Shown piece after piece: positions 31,720 through 40,911 of a stretch of 64,000 bases of DNA (the stretch's first letter is position 1; each line of letters begins with the position of its first letter). The notes under the pieces were generated by a model. The model was not told where the DNA came from. It did no database searches and saw nothing but the letters and a program-made list of their open reading frames with translations. The translations under genes and the position numbers were made by a program. The stretch comes from Streptomyces radiopugnans (lineage in GTDB: Bacteria; Actinomycetota; Actinomycetes; Streptomycetales; Streptomycetaceae). The stretch lies in assembly GCF_900110735.1 (NCBI RefSeq), contig NZ_FOET01000010.1, positions 124,001 through 188,000 on the forward strand, written 5' to 3'.

Positions 31720-33199
31720 GCGCGTCGCGCTGAGCCCCGCCGGACGCGGCGACGAGCTCGTCGAGCGTCTGGGGCGGACGTACGGTCGCGAAGCACACGC
31801 CGTCGCTGCCGCCGCCGTCCGCCCCGTCCGCCGCGGCGCTCGCGGCGTCCCCGAGGGTGAAGCCGTACACGCCCGGCCTGGGCAGGCTGTTGTAGTCGAA
31901 CGGGGTGGAGAAGTAGTACGCCCCCGTGTCCAGCAGCGCCACCAGGTCGCCGGACGCCAGTTCCGGCAGTTCCCGGCCGCGCGCCACGAGGTCGCCGGCG
32001 AAGCAGCAGGGCCCGGCGATGTCCTGCACCACGGGCGCGCCCCGCTTGGGCCGGCCCAGCCCGTCGTAGGCGGCGACCCGCAGCGGCCACGCCTCGGGTG
32101 CGAAGACCGTCCGCACGGCGACCTGGGCGCCCGCGTGGGTGACCGCTATCGCGCGGCCCCCGGAGCTCTTGGCGTACTCCACCCGGGCCAGCACCAGCCC
32201 GGACTTGGCCAGCACCGACCGTCCGAACTCGGTGACCAGCCCGTAGCGCCCGTCGAACAGACCGGGGACGGTGTCGCGCAGCAGCCGGGCGTACTCGGCG
32301 AAGGTCGGGGAGACCTCCTCGGAGTCGAAGTTGACCGGGAGGCCGCCGCCGATGTCGAGCGTGTCGATCCGCCGTTCCCCGGCGGCCCGGTTGATCTCCT
32401 CGGCCAGTTCGTAGGTGGCGGCCACGCCCGCGGCCATCTTCTCCAGCGGCATGCCCTGGGAGCCGACGTGGCAGTGCAGCCGGGTGATCCAGGGGCGCTC
32501 CGCGCAGGCGCGTACGACGAACTCGCGCGCCCCCTCGTCCTGGAGGGCGAACCCGAACTTCGAGGTGGCCGTCGCGGTGCTCATCGCGCCGATGCTGCCG
32601 CCGCCGAGCTGCGGGTTGACGCGCAGGCCGACAGGCGAGGCGGACCGGCCGCCGGGGAGGGAGGGCAGGGCGCCGGGGGCCATCAGGGCGTCCAGGCGCT
32701 CCAGCTCCTGGCGGTTGTCCGCGTTGAGCGCGACGCCCAGCTCCAGGGCCTCGCGCAGTTCGCCGGCGGTCTTGGCGGGGGAGTCCAGGACGATGCGCTC
32801 CGGTCCGACCCCGGCTGCCCGGGCCAGGGCCAGCTCGCCGGGGCTGGCGACCTCGCAGCCCAGCCCGCAGTCGGCGAGCAGCCGCAGCACGGGGACCAGG
32901 GAGGAGGCCTTCACCGCGAAGGAGTGCAGCACGGGCTGTCCGGGGGCGGTCACCTCGTCGAAGGCGGCGTGCAGGGCCGCGGCCGTCTCCCGTACGGACG
33001 CCACGTCCAGCAGGGCCGCGACCGGGTGCTCGTCGGAGAGCAGCCCGCGGGCGACGGCCGCCCGTACGGCGGCGTCGCGGCGGGCCACGGCCGCGGCGGC
33101 CCGCGGGCTCGCGGAGGTCCCGGAGGCGCCTGGGACTTCGGGGGACTCCGAGGCCCTGGGGGACTCCGGCGGAACGGCGGCATGGTGCGTGTAAGCCAT
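31700..33199 (-). CDS. PLP-dependent decarboxylase, DAP/ornithine decarboxylase fold
   Basis: 499 residues from ATG 33199. Fold-type III: PLP Lys in HSFAVKASS (near residue 85), HCHVGSQG, the phosphate loop GGGLPV near 280, active-site Cys in GPCCFAGD near 395 and Tyr in TGAYYFSTPFDYNS near 430. It keeps the decarboxylase plan but differs from biosynthetic LysA in spacing and has a 50-residue Pro/Ser/Ala-rich N-terminus. Substrate unknown: diaminopimelate, arginine/ornithine or another amino acid. It is divergent from hutU and shares the promoter region with a palindrome. Confidence 0.82.
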   Translation of the reverse strand: MAYTHHAAVPPESPRASESPEVPGASGTSASPRAAAAVARRDAAVRAAVARGLLSDEHPVAALLDVASVRETAAALHAAFDEVTAPGQPVLHSFAVKASSLVPVLRLLADCGLGCEVASPGELALARAAGVGPERIVLDSPAKTAGELREALELGVALNADNRQELERLDALMAPGALPSLPGGRSASPVGLRVNPQLGGGSIGAMSTATATSKFGFALQDEGAREFVVRACAERPWITRLHCHVGSQGMPLEKMAAGVAATYELAEEINRAAGERRIDTLDIGGGLPVNFDSEEVSPTFAEYARLLRDTVPGLFDGRYGLVTEFGRSVLAKSGLVLARVEYAKSSGGRAIAVTHAGAQVAVRTVFAPEAWPLRVAAYDGLGRPKRGAPVVQDIAGPCCFAGDLVARGRELPELASGDLVALLDTGAYYFSTPFDYNSLPRPGVYGFTLGDAASAAADGADGGGSDGVCFATVRPPQTLDELVAASGGAQRDALTAPRP

Positions 33200-33244
33200 G
33201 CACACAAGACAAACACGGCCGGAGCAGGCGGACGACACCACCCG

Positions 33245-33272
33245 TTGACTAGTTCTATTCAGCGAATAGAGT
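33245..33272 (+). promoter_or_regulatory. hut promoter with internal palindrome
   Basis: TTGACT (33245-33250), 16-nt spacer, TAGAGT (33267-33272). TCTATTC (33254-33260) and GAATAGA (33264-33270) form a 7-bp inverted repeat around AGC, within the spacer and overlapping the -10. A repressor there would shut the promoter. Confidence 0.65.
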
Positions 33273-33310
33273 TGATGTAGTAACCAATTCAATTCCGGAG
33301 GCAGGGGACC

Positions 33311-35038
33311 ATGGCAGACCTCTCAGAGCCCTCAGGGCCGCGAACCGTACGGGCCCCGCGCGGCTCCGGGCTGACCGCCCGGGGCTGGCAGCAGGAGGCC
33401 GCCCTGCGGATGCTGCGGAACAACCTCGACCCCGAGGTCGCCGAGCATCCCGAGAAGCTCGTCGTCTACGGCGGCACCGGCAAGGCCGCCCGCGACTGGC
33501 GCTCCTTCGACGCCATGGTCCGCACCCTCACCACCCTGGGACCGGACGAGACGATGCTCGTCCAGTCGGGCCGCCCGGTCGGCGTGCTGACCACCCACGA
33601 GTGGGCGCCGCGCGTGCTGATCGCCAACTCCAACCTGGTGGGCGACTGGGCCAACTGGGAGGAGTTCCGCCGCCTGGAGGCGCTCGGGCTCACCATGTAC
33701 GGCCAGATGACGGCCGGCTCGTGGATCTACATCGGCACCCAGGGCATCCTCCAGGGCACCTACGAGACCTTCGCCGCCGTCGCCGCCAAGCGCTTCGGCG
33801 GCTCGCTGGCCGGGACGATCACCCTCACCGCCGGACTCGGCGGCATGGGCGGCGCCCAGCCGCTGGCGGTCACCATGAACGGCGGCGTCGTCATCTGCGT
33901 CGACTGCGACCCGCGGGCCATCGAGCGCCGCATCGGGCACCGCTACCTCGACGTGCGCGCCGAATCCCTCGACCACGCCCTGCGGCTCGCCACCGAGGCC
34001 CGCGACGCCCGGCGCCCGCTGTCGATCGGGGTGCTGGGCAACGCCGCCGACGCGGTGCCGCGCCTGCTGGCCATGGGCGCGCCGGTCGACATCGTCACCG
34101 ACCAGACCTCCGCCCACGATCCGCTGGCCTACCTGCCGCTGGGTGTCGACTTCGCGGACATGGCCTCCTACGCCGCCGAGAAGCCCGCCGACTTCACCGC
34201 GCGGGCACGGGAGTCGATGGCCCGCCACGTGGAGGCGATGGTCGGCTTCCAGGACGCCGGCGCCGAGGTCTTCGACTACGGCAACTCCATCCGCGGAGAA
34301 GCGCAACTTGCCGGATACGACAGGGCGTTCGCCTTCCCCGGCTTCGTACCCGCCTACATCCGGCCGCTGTTCTGCGAGGGCAGGGGCCCCTTCCGCTGGG
34401 CCGCGCTCTCGGGCGACCCCGCGGACATCGCCGCCACCGACCGCGCCGTACTCGACCTCTTCCCCGAGAACGAGTCCCTGGCCCGCTGGATCCGGATGGC
34501 CGGGGAGCGGGTGCACTTCCAGGGCCTGCCCGCCCGCATCTGCTGGCTCGGCTACGGGGAGCGCGACCGGGCCGGGGAGCGCTTCAACGACATGGTGGCC
34601 TCCGGCGAGATCTCCGCCCCCCTGGCCATCGGCCGCGACCACCTGGACTGCGGCTCGGTGGCCTCGCCGTACCGCGAGACCGAGGCCATGCTCGACGGCT
34701 CCGACGCCATCGCCGACTGGCCGCTGCTCAACGCCATGGTCAACGTGGCGTCCGGCGCCTCCTGGGTCTCCATCCACCACGGCGGCGGCGTCGGGATGGG
34801 GCGCTCGATCCACGCCGGGCAGGTCACCGTCGCCGACGGCACGCCGCTGGCCGGGGAGAAGATCCGCCGGGTGCTCACCAACGACCCGGGCACGGGCGTC
34901 ATCCGCCATGTGGACGCCGGGTACGAGCGCGCGGAGGAGGTCGCCGCGGAGCGCGGGGTGCGCGTCCCGATGCGCGAGGGCGGCGAGGACGGCGCGGGCG
35001 GCGGCGAACCCGGCGGCGGATCCGGGAGCGCCCGGTGA
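33311..35038 (+). CDS. hutU: Urocanate hydratase
   Basis: 575 residues from ATG 33311 (GGAGG 9 nt upstream). Converts urocanate to 4-imidazolone-5-propionate using bound NAD+. Family blocks: YGGTGKAARDW, SNLVGDWANWEEF, the NAD-binding glycine run GGMGGAQPLA and the C-terminal WVSIHHGGGVGMGRSIHAGQ; the catalytic Cys region LDCGSVASPYRETE is intact. The C-terminal 20 residues are a Gly/Glu-rich extension. First gene of a four-gene operon with overlapping codons. No histidine ammonia-lyase (hutH) is in the window. Confidence 0.97.
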   Translation: MADLSEPSGPRTVRAPRGSGLTARGWQQEAALRMLRNNLDPEVAEHPEKLVVYGGTGKAARDWRSFDAMVRTLTTLGPDETMLVQSGRPVGVLTTHEWAPRVLIANSNLVGDWANWEEFRRLEALGLTMYGQMTAGSWIYIGTQGILQGTYETFAAVAAKRFGGSLAGTITLTAGLGGMGGAQPLAVTMNGGVVICVDCDPRAIERRIGHRYLDVRAESLDHALRLATEARDARRPLSIGVLGNAADAVPRLLAMGAPVDIVTDQTSAHDPLAYLPLGVDFADMASYAAEKPADFTARARESMARHVEAMVGFQDAGAEVFDYGNSIRGEAQLAGYDRAFAFPGFVPAYIRPLFCEGRGPFRWAALSGDPADIAATDRAVLDLFPENESLARWIRMAGERVHFQGLPARICWLGYGERDRAGERFNDMVASGEISAPLAIGRDHLDCGSVASPYRETEAMLDGSDAIADWPLLNAMVNVASGASWVSIHHGGGVGMGRSIHAGQVTVADGTPLAGEKIRRVLTNDPGTGVIRHVDAGYERAEEVAAERGVRVPMREGGEDGAGGGEPGGGSGSAR

Positions 35039-36306
35039 GGCCGGGCGCCTCCTTCCACGAGATGTGGCGGGAGCTGCTGCCCGTCGGACGGTCGGCGGCC
35101 ACCGGCGGCTACCGGCGCCACGCCTGGACCGGCGCGGACGCCGAGTGCCGGGCGTGGTTCCGCGAGCAGGCCGAGGCACGCGGACTGGCGTACGAGACGG
35201 ACCGCAACGGCAACCAGTGGGCCTGGCTGGAAGGCTCCGACGGGACTGCCAGGGCTGCCGGGGACGCCGTGGTGACCGGCTCGCACCTGGACTCCGTGCC
35301 CGACGGCGGCGCCTTCGACGGGCCGCTGGGCGTGGTGTCGGCCTTCGCCGCCCTCGACGAGCTGCACGGCAGGGGTGTACGCCCGGCCCGGCCGCTGGCG
35401 GTGGTCAACTTCGCCGACGAGGAGGGCGCCCGCTTCGGCCTCGCCTGCGTCGGCTCCCGGCTGGCCGCCGGACAGCTCACCGCCGAGCAGGCCCGGGAGC
35501 TGCGCGACGACTCCGGCGTCTCGCTGCCGCAGGCCATGGAGCGCGCCGGGCACGACCCCGACGCCATCGGGCCCGACCCCGAACGGCTCGCCCGTATCGG
35601 CGCGTTCGTCGAGCTCCACATCGAGCAGGGCCGCAACCTCGCCGCGGAGGGGGCCCTCGCCGCGGACGGCGCGGACGGCGCGCCCGCCGGCGGGCGCGCG
35701 GTGGGCGTCGCCTCCGCGATCTGGCCGCACGGCCGCTGGCGGTTCGACTTCCACGGCGAGGCCAACCACGCCGGGACCACCCGTCTGGAGGACCGCCGCG
35801 ACCCGATGCTCACCTACGCCAACACCGTTCTGGCCGCCCGGAAGAAGGCCCGGCTGGCCGGGGCGCTGGCCACCTTCGGCAAGGTCGCCGTCGAGCCGAA
35901 CGGCGTCAACGCCATCGCCTCCCTGGTGCGTGGCTGGCTGGACTCCCGCGCGCCCGACGAGGAGACCCTGGCCGCCGTCGTCGCCGAGATCGAGCGCTCG
36001 GCCGCCGAGCGCGGCGTGCGCGACGGGGTGCGGGTGGCCGTCACCCGGGAGTCCGCCACGCCCGTGGTGGAGTTCGCCCACGGACTGCGCGACCGCATCG
36101 CGGCCCGGCTCGGCGGCGCGCCGGTGCTGCCCACCGGCGCGGGGCACGACGCGGGCATCCTCTCCGCCGAGATCCCCACTGCCATGCTCTTCGTGCGCAA
36201 CCCCACCGGCGTATCGCACTCGCCCGCGGAGTCGGCCGAGGAGGACGACTGCGTCGCCGGGGTGCGGGCACTGGCCGACGTGCTGGAGGACCTGGCGTGC
36301 CCGTGA
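35035..36306 (+). CDS. M20-family amidohydrolase, probable N-formylglutamate deformylase
   Basis: 423 residues; GTG 35035 overlaps the hutU stop by 4 nt. It belongs to the AllC/hydantoinase/carbamoylase group of zinc peptidases: metal ligands in TGSHLDSVPDGGAFDG (near 84-98), DEEGARFG (about 125), FVELHIEQG (about 200) and SHSPAE (about 398), plus the lid block GEANHAGTTRLEDRRDPM. Annotation by similarity would be allantoate or carbamoyl-amino-acid hydrolase, but between hutU and hutF its likely job is hydrolysing N-formylglutamate, the HutF product, in place of HutG. That role is inferred. Confidence 0.88.
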   Translation: MRPGASFHEMWRELLPVGRSAATGGYRRHAWTGADAECRAWFREQAEARGLAYETDRNGNQWAWLEGSDGTARAAGDAVVTGSHLDSVPDGGAFDGPLGVVSAFAALDELHGRGVRPARPLAVVNFADEEGARFGLACVGSRLAAGQLTAEQARELRDDSGVSLPQAMERAGHDPDAIGPDPERLARIGAFVELHIEQGRNLAAEGALAADGADGAPAGGRAVGVASAIWPHGRWRFDFHGEANHAGTTRLEDRRDPMLTYANTVLAARKKARLAGALATFGKVAVEPNGVNAIASLVRGWLDSRAPDEETLAAVVAEIERSAAERGVRDGVRVAVTRESATPVVEFAHGLRDRIAARLGGAPVLPTGAGHDAGILSAEIPTAMLFVRNPTGVSHSPAESAEEDDCVAGVRALADVLEDLACP

Positions 36307-37724
36307 CCCCCCGCTCCCCGGCCCCCGGCCCGTCGGCCCCCGAGCCACCGGCCATCTGTTCACCGTCCCCCGGGTCCGCGTACTGGGCCGAGTACGCCTG
36401 GATCGGCGGCACCGTCGAGCCCGGCACGGTGATCGAGACGGCCGGCGGCCGGATCACCGCCGTACGCACCGGGGTGCCCGCCCCGCCGCCCGGCACCGAG
36501 CCGCTGCGCGGCCTGACCGTCCCCGGCCTGGCCAACGCGCACTCCCACGCCTTCCACCGAGCCCTGCGCGGCACCGTGCAGATCGGCTCCGGCACGTTCT
36601 GGACGTGGCGGCAGGTGATGTACTCCGTCGCCGACCGCCTCACCCCCGAGAGCTACTTCGCCCTGGCCCGGGCCGTCTACGCCGAGATGGCGCTGGCCGG
36701 CATCACGGCCGTCGGCGAGTTCCACTACCTGCACCACGCCCCCGGCGGCACCCCCTACGAGGACCCCAACGCCATGGGGCACGCCCTGATGGCGGCCGCC
36801 GGCGAAGCCGGCGTCCGCATCACCCTCCTCGACACCTGCTACCTGGCCTCCGGCCTCCTCTCCGCCCGCCGGGGCGGCGCCCCGGACCGCCACCAGCTCC
36901 GCTTCGGCGACGGCAGCGCCGCCGCCTGGGCCGAGCGGGCCGCGGCCCTGCGGCCGCCGGGCGACCACGCCCGCGTGGGCGCCGCGATCCACTCGGTGCG
37001 CGCCGTGCCCGCCGCCGAACTGGGCGCCGTCGCCGACTGGGCCCGGGAACGGGACGCTCCCCTGCACGTCCACCTCTCCGAGCAGCCCGCCGAGAACGAC
37101 GCCTGCCTGGCCGTCCACGGCCGCACCCCCACCCGGCTGCTGGCCGACCACGGCGTGCTCGGCCCCCGCACCACCGCCGTCCACGCCACCCACCTCACCG
37201 ACGCCGACATCGCCCTCCTGGGCGACTCCGGCACCCGGGTGTGCATGTGCCCCACCACCGAACGCGATCTCGCCGACGGCATCGGCCCGGCCGCCGCCCT
37301 GATGCGGGCGGGCTCGCCGCTGTGCCTGGGCAGCGACAGCCACGCCGTGATCGACCTGCTGGAGGAGGCCCGCGCCATGGAACTGGACGAGCGGCTGCGC
37401 ACCCGCGCCCGCGGCCACTGGACGGCGTCCCAACTGCTGCGCTCCGCAACGGAGTTCGGTCAGGCGGCGATCGGCTGGCCGGAGGCGGGACGGCTGGAGG
37501 CAGGCCGGCTCGCCGACTTCGCCACCGTAGCCCTGGACACGGTGCGCACCGCCGGGCCGCCGCCCCGGCTGGGGGCGGAGACGGCCGTGTTCGCCGCCAC
37601 CGCGGCGGACGTACGCCACACGGTCGTCGGTGGTCGCCATGTGGTGCGCGACGGGGTACACCGGAGCGTGCCGGACGTCCCCGCGGCCCTGGCGGAAGCC
37701 ATCCAGCAAGGAGCAGCCCGCTGA
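36303..37724 (+). CDS. hutF: Formimidoylglutamate deiminase
   Basis: 473 residues; GTG 36303 overlaps the previous stop by 4 nt. Amidohydrolase superfamily: metal HxH in NAHSHAFHRAL (near residue 80), then PLHVHLSEQPAEND (third His), HATHLTDADI (fourth ligand region) and the catalytic Asp in LCLGSDSHAVIDLLEE. The HutF wording (FHYLHHAPGGTPYEDPNAM) is clear. Converts N-formimidoyl-L-glutamate to N-formyl-L-glutamate plus ammonia. The first 25 residues are a Pro/Ser tail. Confidence 0.94.
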   Translation: MTPRSPAPGPSAPEPPAICSPSPGSAYWAEYAWIGGTVEPGTVIETAGGRITAVRTGVPAPPPGTEPLRGLTVPGLANAHSHAFHRALRGTVQIGSGTFWTWRQVMYSVADRLTPESYFALARAVYAEMALAGITAVGEFHYLHHAPGGTPYEDPNAMGHALMAAAGEAGVRITLLDTCYLASGLLSARRGGAPDRHQLRFGDGSAAAWAERAAALRPPGDHARVGAAIHSVRAVPAAELGAVADWARERDAPLHVHLSEQPAENDACLAVHGRTPTRLLADHGVLGPRTTAVHATHLTDADIALLGDSGTRVCMCPTTERDLADGIGPAAALMRAGSPLCLGSDSHAVIDLLEEARAMELDERLRTRARGHWTASQLLRSATEFGQAAIGWPEAGRLEAGRLADFATVALDTVRTAGPPPRLGAETAVFAATAADVRHTVVGGRHVVRDGVHRSVPDVPAALAEAIQQGAAR

Positions 37725-38935
37725 TGAGCACCCCGACCACCCCCCTCGACACCACCACCAGCACCCTCGTCACCCGCATCGCCGCCCTGGTCACCAACGA
37801 CCACCACTCCTCCGAAGCCGCCGAGGACACCCCGCTCGGCCTTATCCGGGACGCGGCCGTCGTCATCGAGGGCGACCGCATCGCCTGGGTCGGTGCGGAA
37901 AGTGAGGCACCCGCCACCGACAGTCGCGTCGACGCGGGCGGCCGGGCGATGATCCCCGGCTTCGTCGACTCCCACTCCCATCTGCTCTTCGGCGGCGACC
38001 GCACCGAGGAGTTCGGCGCGCGCATGTCCGGCCGCCCCTACTCCGCCGGCGGCATCCGCACCACCGTCGAGGCCACCCGCCGGACCACCGACGAGCAGCT
38101 CGCCGCGAACCTGGCCCGCCACGTCCGGGAGGCGCTGCGGCAGGGCACCACCACCCTGGAGACCAAGTCCGGCTACGGCCTCACCACCGAGGACGAGGCG
38201 CGCGCCCTGCGCATCGCCGACGACCACGTGGACGAGGTCACCTACCTCGGCGCCCATGTGGTGCCCCCGGAGTACGCCGGTGACCCGGACGGCTACGTGG
38301 ACCTCGTCACCGGCCCCATGCTGGCCGCCTGCGCCCGCTACGCCCGCTGGGTGGACGTCTTCTGCGAGCGGGGTGCCTTCGACGGCGACCAGGCCCGCGC
38401 CGTCCTCACCGCCGGGATCGCCCACGGCCTGGTCCCGCGCGTCCACGCGGGCCAGCTCGGACCCGGGCCCGGCGTGCGGCTCGCCGTGGAGCTGGACGCC
38501 GCCTCCGCCGACCACTGCACCCACCTCACGGACGCCGATGTGGACGCCCTCGCCGGCAGCCGCACGGTCGCCACGCTGCTGCCCGGCTGCGAGTTCTCCA
38601 CCCGCTCGCCCTACCCCGACGCCCGGCGCCTGCTGGACGCCGGCGTCACCGTCGCGCTGTCCACCGACTGCAACCCGGGATCGTCGTACACCAGCTCCAT
38701 GCCCTTCTGCGTCGCGGTCGCCGTCCGTGAGATGGGCATGACGCCCGACGAGGCGGTCTGGTCCGCGACCGCGGGCGGCGCCGCGGCCCTGCGCCGCATC
38801 GACATCGGCCGGATCACCCCCGGCGCCCGCGCCGATCTGGTGCTCCTGGACGCGCCCTCGCACGTCCACCTGGCCTACCGGCCCGGCGTACCGCTGGTCG
38901 CGGCGGTCTGGCAGCGCGGTACGCGCGTGCTGTGA
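37724..38935 (+). CDS. hutI: Imidazolonepropionase
   Basis: 403 residues; ATG 37724 overlaps the hutF stop by one base (TGATG), with AGGAG upstream. Amidohydrolase fold with metal motif VDSHSHLLFGGDR (near 82-94), TKSGYGLTTEDE, VHAGQLG, DHCTHLTD, and the metal Asp in STDCNPGSSYTSSMPF. Opens the imidazolone ring to give formimidoylglutamate, the HutF substrate. Last gene of the hut operon; a strong hairpin follows. Confidence 0.96.
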   Translation: MSTPTTPLDTTTSTLVTRIAALVTNDHHSSEAAEDTPLGLIRDAAVVIEGDRIAWVGAESEAPATDSRVDAGGRAMIPGFVDSHSHLLFGGDRTEEFGARMSGRPYSAGGIRTTVEATRRTTDEQLAANLARHVREALRQGTTTLETKSGYGLTTEDEARALRIADDHVDEVTYLGAHVVPPEYAGDPDGYVDLVTGPMLAACARYARWVDVFCERGAFDGDQARAVLTAGIAHGLVPRVHAGQLGPGPGVRLAVELDAASADHCTHLTDADVDALAGSRTVATLLPGCEFSTRSPYPDARRLLDAGVTVALSTDCNPGSSYTSSMPFCVAVAVREMGMTPDEAVWSATAGGAAALRRIDIGRITPGARADLVLLDAPSHVHLAYRPGVPLVAAVWQRGTRVL

Positions 38936-38972
38936 GCGGGCGGTCCGCGCCGTCGGCGGGCCCGCACGCCGA

Positions 38973-39010
38973 GGGGCCCGTACGGGGATGTGATCCCCGT
39001 ACGGGGCCCC
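38973..39010 (+). terminator. Terminator of the hut operon
   Basis: GGGGCCCGTACGGGGA (38973-38988) pairs with TCCCCGTACGGGGCCCC (38994-39010) with one bulged base and a 5-nt loop. Confidence 0.75.
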
Positions 39011-39114
39011 GGAGGTCCCTCGAAGGTCAAGGGCGGGTCAAAGACCGAAAGAGTGATTCCTGTCGCCCATAAGGGTGATGGAACGGGGCACCCGTCAGGT
39101 CGGACGGGAGTGGC

Positions 39115-40029
39115 TCACTCCTCGACCAGCAGCCCCTTGCGGAGCCTGCCCAGCGTCCGCGAGAGCAGCCGGGACACGTGCATCTGGGAGATGCCCAGTT
39201 CCTCGCCGATCTCGGACTGGGTCATGTTCGCCACGAAGCGGAGGGAGAGGATTCTGCGATCACGCGGCGAGAGTTCGGCGATCAGCGGCTTGAGGGACTC
39301 CACGTACTCGATTCCCTCCAGCCCGTGGTCCTCGTAGCCGATGCGGTCGGCGAGCGCGCCCTCGGTCTCGTCCTCGTCGGGCTGGGCGTCGAGGGAGCTG
39401 GCGGTGTACGCGTTGCTCGCGGCCATGCCCTCGACCACCTCCTCCCGGCTCAGACCCAGACGGTCGGCCAGTTCGCCGACGGTCGGGGAGCGGTCGAGCT
39501 GCTGGGCGAGCTCGTCACCGGCCTTGGCCAGGTCCAGACGGAGTTCCTGGAGACGCCTGGGAACGCGGACGGACCAGGACGTGTCGCGGAAGAAGCGCTT
39601 GATCTCGCCCACGATCGTCGGCATGGCGAAGGTCGGGAACTCGACTCCGCGGCCGATCTCGAACCGGTCGATCGCCTTGATCAGGCCGATGGTGCCGACC
39701 TGGACGATGTCCTCCATCGGCTCGCTGCGGGAACGGAACCGGGCGGCGGCGAACTTCACCAGCGCGAGGTTCAGCTCGACCAGGGTGTTGCGGACGTACG
39801 CGTACTCGTGCGTGCCCTCCCGCAGCGTCTCCAGACGCTCGAAGAGGGTCTTGGAAAGGGCTCGCGCGTCCAGCGGCCCCACCTCGTCGTACGGCGGGAT
39901 GTCGGGCAGGCCGAGCAGACCGGACAGGCTCTCCGCCTGCTCCGGGCCGACCTCCGGGAACCCGCTCCCGAACTGCTCGGGCGGGACGACCGACGACGTG
40001 ATGGGCGATCCGTCGAGCCGGGGTGACAT
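39115..40029 (-). CDS. SigB/SigF-type RNA polymerase sigma factor
   Basis: 304 residues from ATG 40029 with GGAGG 5 nt upstream. Region 2 (about 95-165) has EDIVQVGTIGLIKAIDRFE and FPTFAMPTIVGEIKRFFRD, region 3 has RSPTVGELADRLGLSREEVVEG, and region 4 (about 245-300) has MTQSEIGEELGISQMHVSRLLSRTL, typical of the stress and development sigmas SigB/F/G. The first 60 residues are an acidic tail. Genes for a STAS and a HATPase protein sit divergently, giving a partner-switching set. It could be the SigI counterpart by position, but this is not proven. Confidence 0.92.
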   Translation of the reverse strand: MSPRLDGSPITSSVVPPEQFGSGFPEVGPEQAESLSGLLGLPDIPPYDEVGPLDARALSKTLFERLETLREGTHEYAYVRNTLVELNLALVKFAAARFRSRSEPMEDIVQVGTIGLIKAIDRFEIGRGVEFPTFAMPTIVGEIKRFFRDTSWSVRVPRRLQELRLDLAKAGDELAQQLDRSPTVGELADRLGLSREEVVEGMAASNAYTASSLDAQPDEDETEGALADRIGYEDHGLEGIEYVESLKPLIAELSPRDRRILSLRFVANMTQSEIGEELGISQMHVSRLLSRTLGRLRKGLLVEE

Positions 40030-40285
40030 GGTGCCTCCATCGTTATCGGCATATGGCTGCCGAAGCCGTTCCTGCACTACGGGGTGCGGCGCCTCCAAGC
40101 CGACGTGTTTTAGTGGTCCCTCCTACGCCTACCTGCTCCCGAGGGAGGATGGCAAGTGCTGGTTGCCCGAATATGCCCCAATGTGCTGGTTGCGCGGCTA
40201 CCGGTTGCGGCTGTAAGGGCGTAGGGTTCGAACGTCCATCTCCGGACGGCAGTGATCGGTTACTGGGAATGTTGAAGGGGTGTAC

Positions 40286-40669
40286 ATGGACCGCGGGGTG
40301 CCCGGCAGCACCAGCCACCGGGGTCGACTGACGGTCGACGTACAGCGCCACGGCGCGAGCCTGGTGGTGACGCCTGACGGCGAACTCGACCACCACACCG
40401 CCGATCTGCTGCGAGAACCGCTGGAGCGCTCGCTGGAGGACGGCGAGAAGCTGCTCGTCGTGGACTGCTCGAAGCTGGAGTTCTGCGACTCCACCGGGCT
40501 CAACGTCCTCCTGGGCGCCAGGCTGAAGGCCGAGGCGGCCGGAGGCGGGATCCATCTGGCCGGAATGCGCCCGGTCGTCGCGAGGGTGTTCGAGATCACA
40601 GGGGCCGACGGCGTGTTCGCCCTGCACGAGAGCCTGGCCGACGCACTGAAGGAGACCGCGCAGTCCTGA
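40286..40669 (+). CDS. STAS-domain anti-anti-sigma factor
   Basis: 127 residues; ATG 40286 has AAGGGG 6 nt upstream, better than GTG 40280. Single STAS domain: PDGELDHHTADLLREPLERSL, then VVDCSKLEFCDSTGLNVLL with the phosphorylatable Ser of the CDSTGL motif near residue 69, as in SpoIIAA/RsbV. When unphosphorylated it would bind the anti-sigma kinase and free a sigma factor. The likely partners are the HATPase protein at 40912 and the sigma gene divergent at 39115. Confidence 0.9.
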   Translation: MDRGVPGSTSHRGRLTVDVQRHGASLVVTPDGELDHHTADLLREPLERSLEDGEKLLVVDCSKLEFCDSTGLNVLLGARLKAEAAGGGIHLAGMRPVVARVFEITGADGVFALHESLADALKETAQS

Positions 40670-40911
40670 TGGCGCGGCTCCGGCGGTTCGGTCCCGGTGG
40701 CGCGGTCCCCGGCGTGTGGGCGGGCCGACCGTGCCGACCGCCCGCGTACCGGCCCGTGACCAGAGTGTTACGCCGGAGCGCGATTCCGTCCCGACAGATG
40801 GGTGTTCTCCCGCCCCCGCAGGGCAGGAGACTCCCTGAAATCCCTCCGAAACAGTTGTTCGCAGACCAGGCGAAGACCGACGAACTGGTCAACCGGTGAG
40901 GTGAAGCACTG

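Noticed and set aside
40200..40290. SigB-type promoter (GGTTAC or GGTTGC then GGGTGT or GGGTTC) before the STAS gene
   Set aside because: One candidate overlaps the start codon and the other has a poor -10; not reliable by eye.
40669..40899. 76-codon frame starting at the STAS stop
   Set aside because: Arg/Pro-rich, no ribosome site, covers the promoter region of the HATPase gene.
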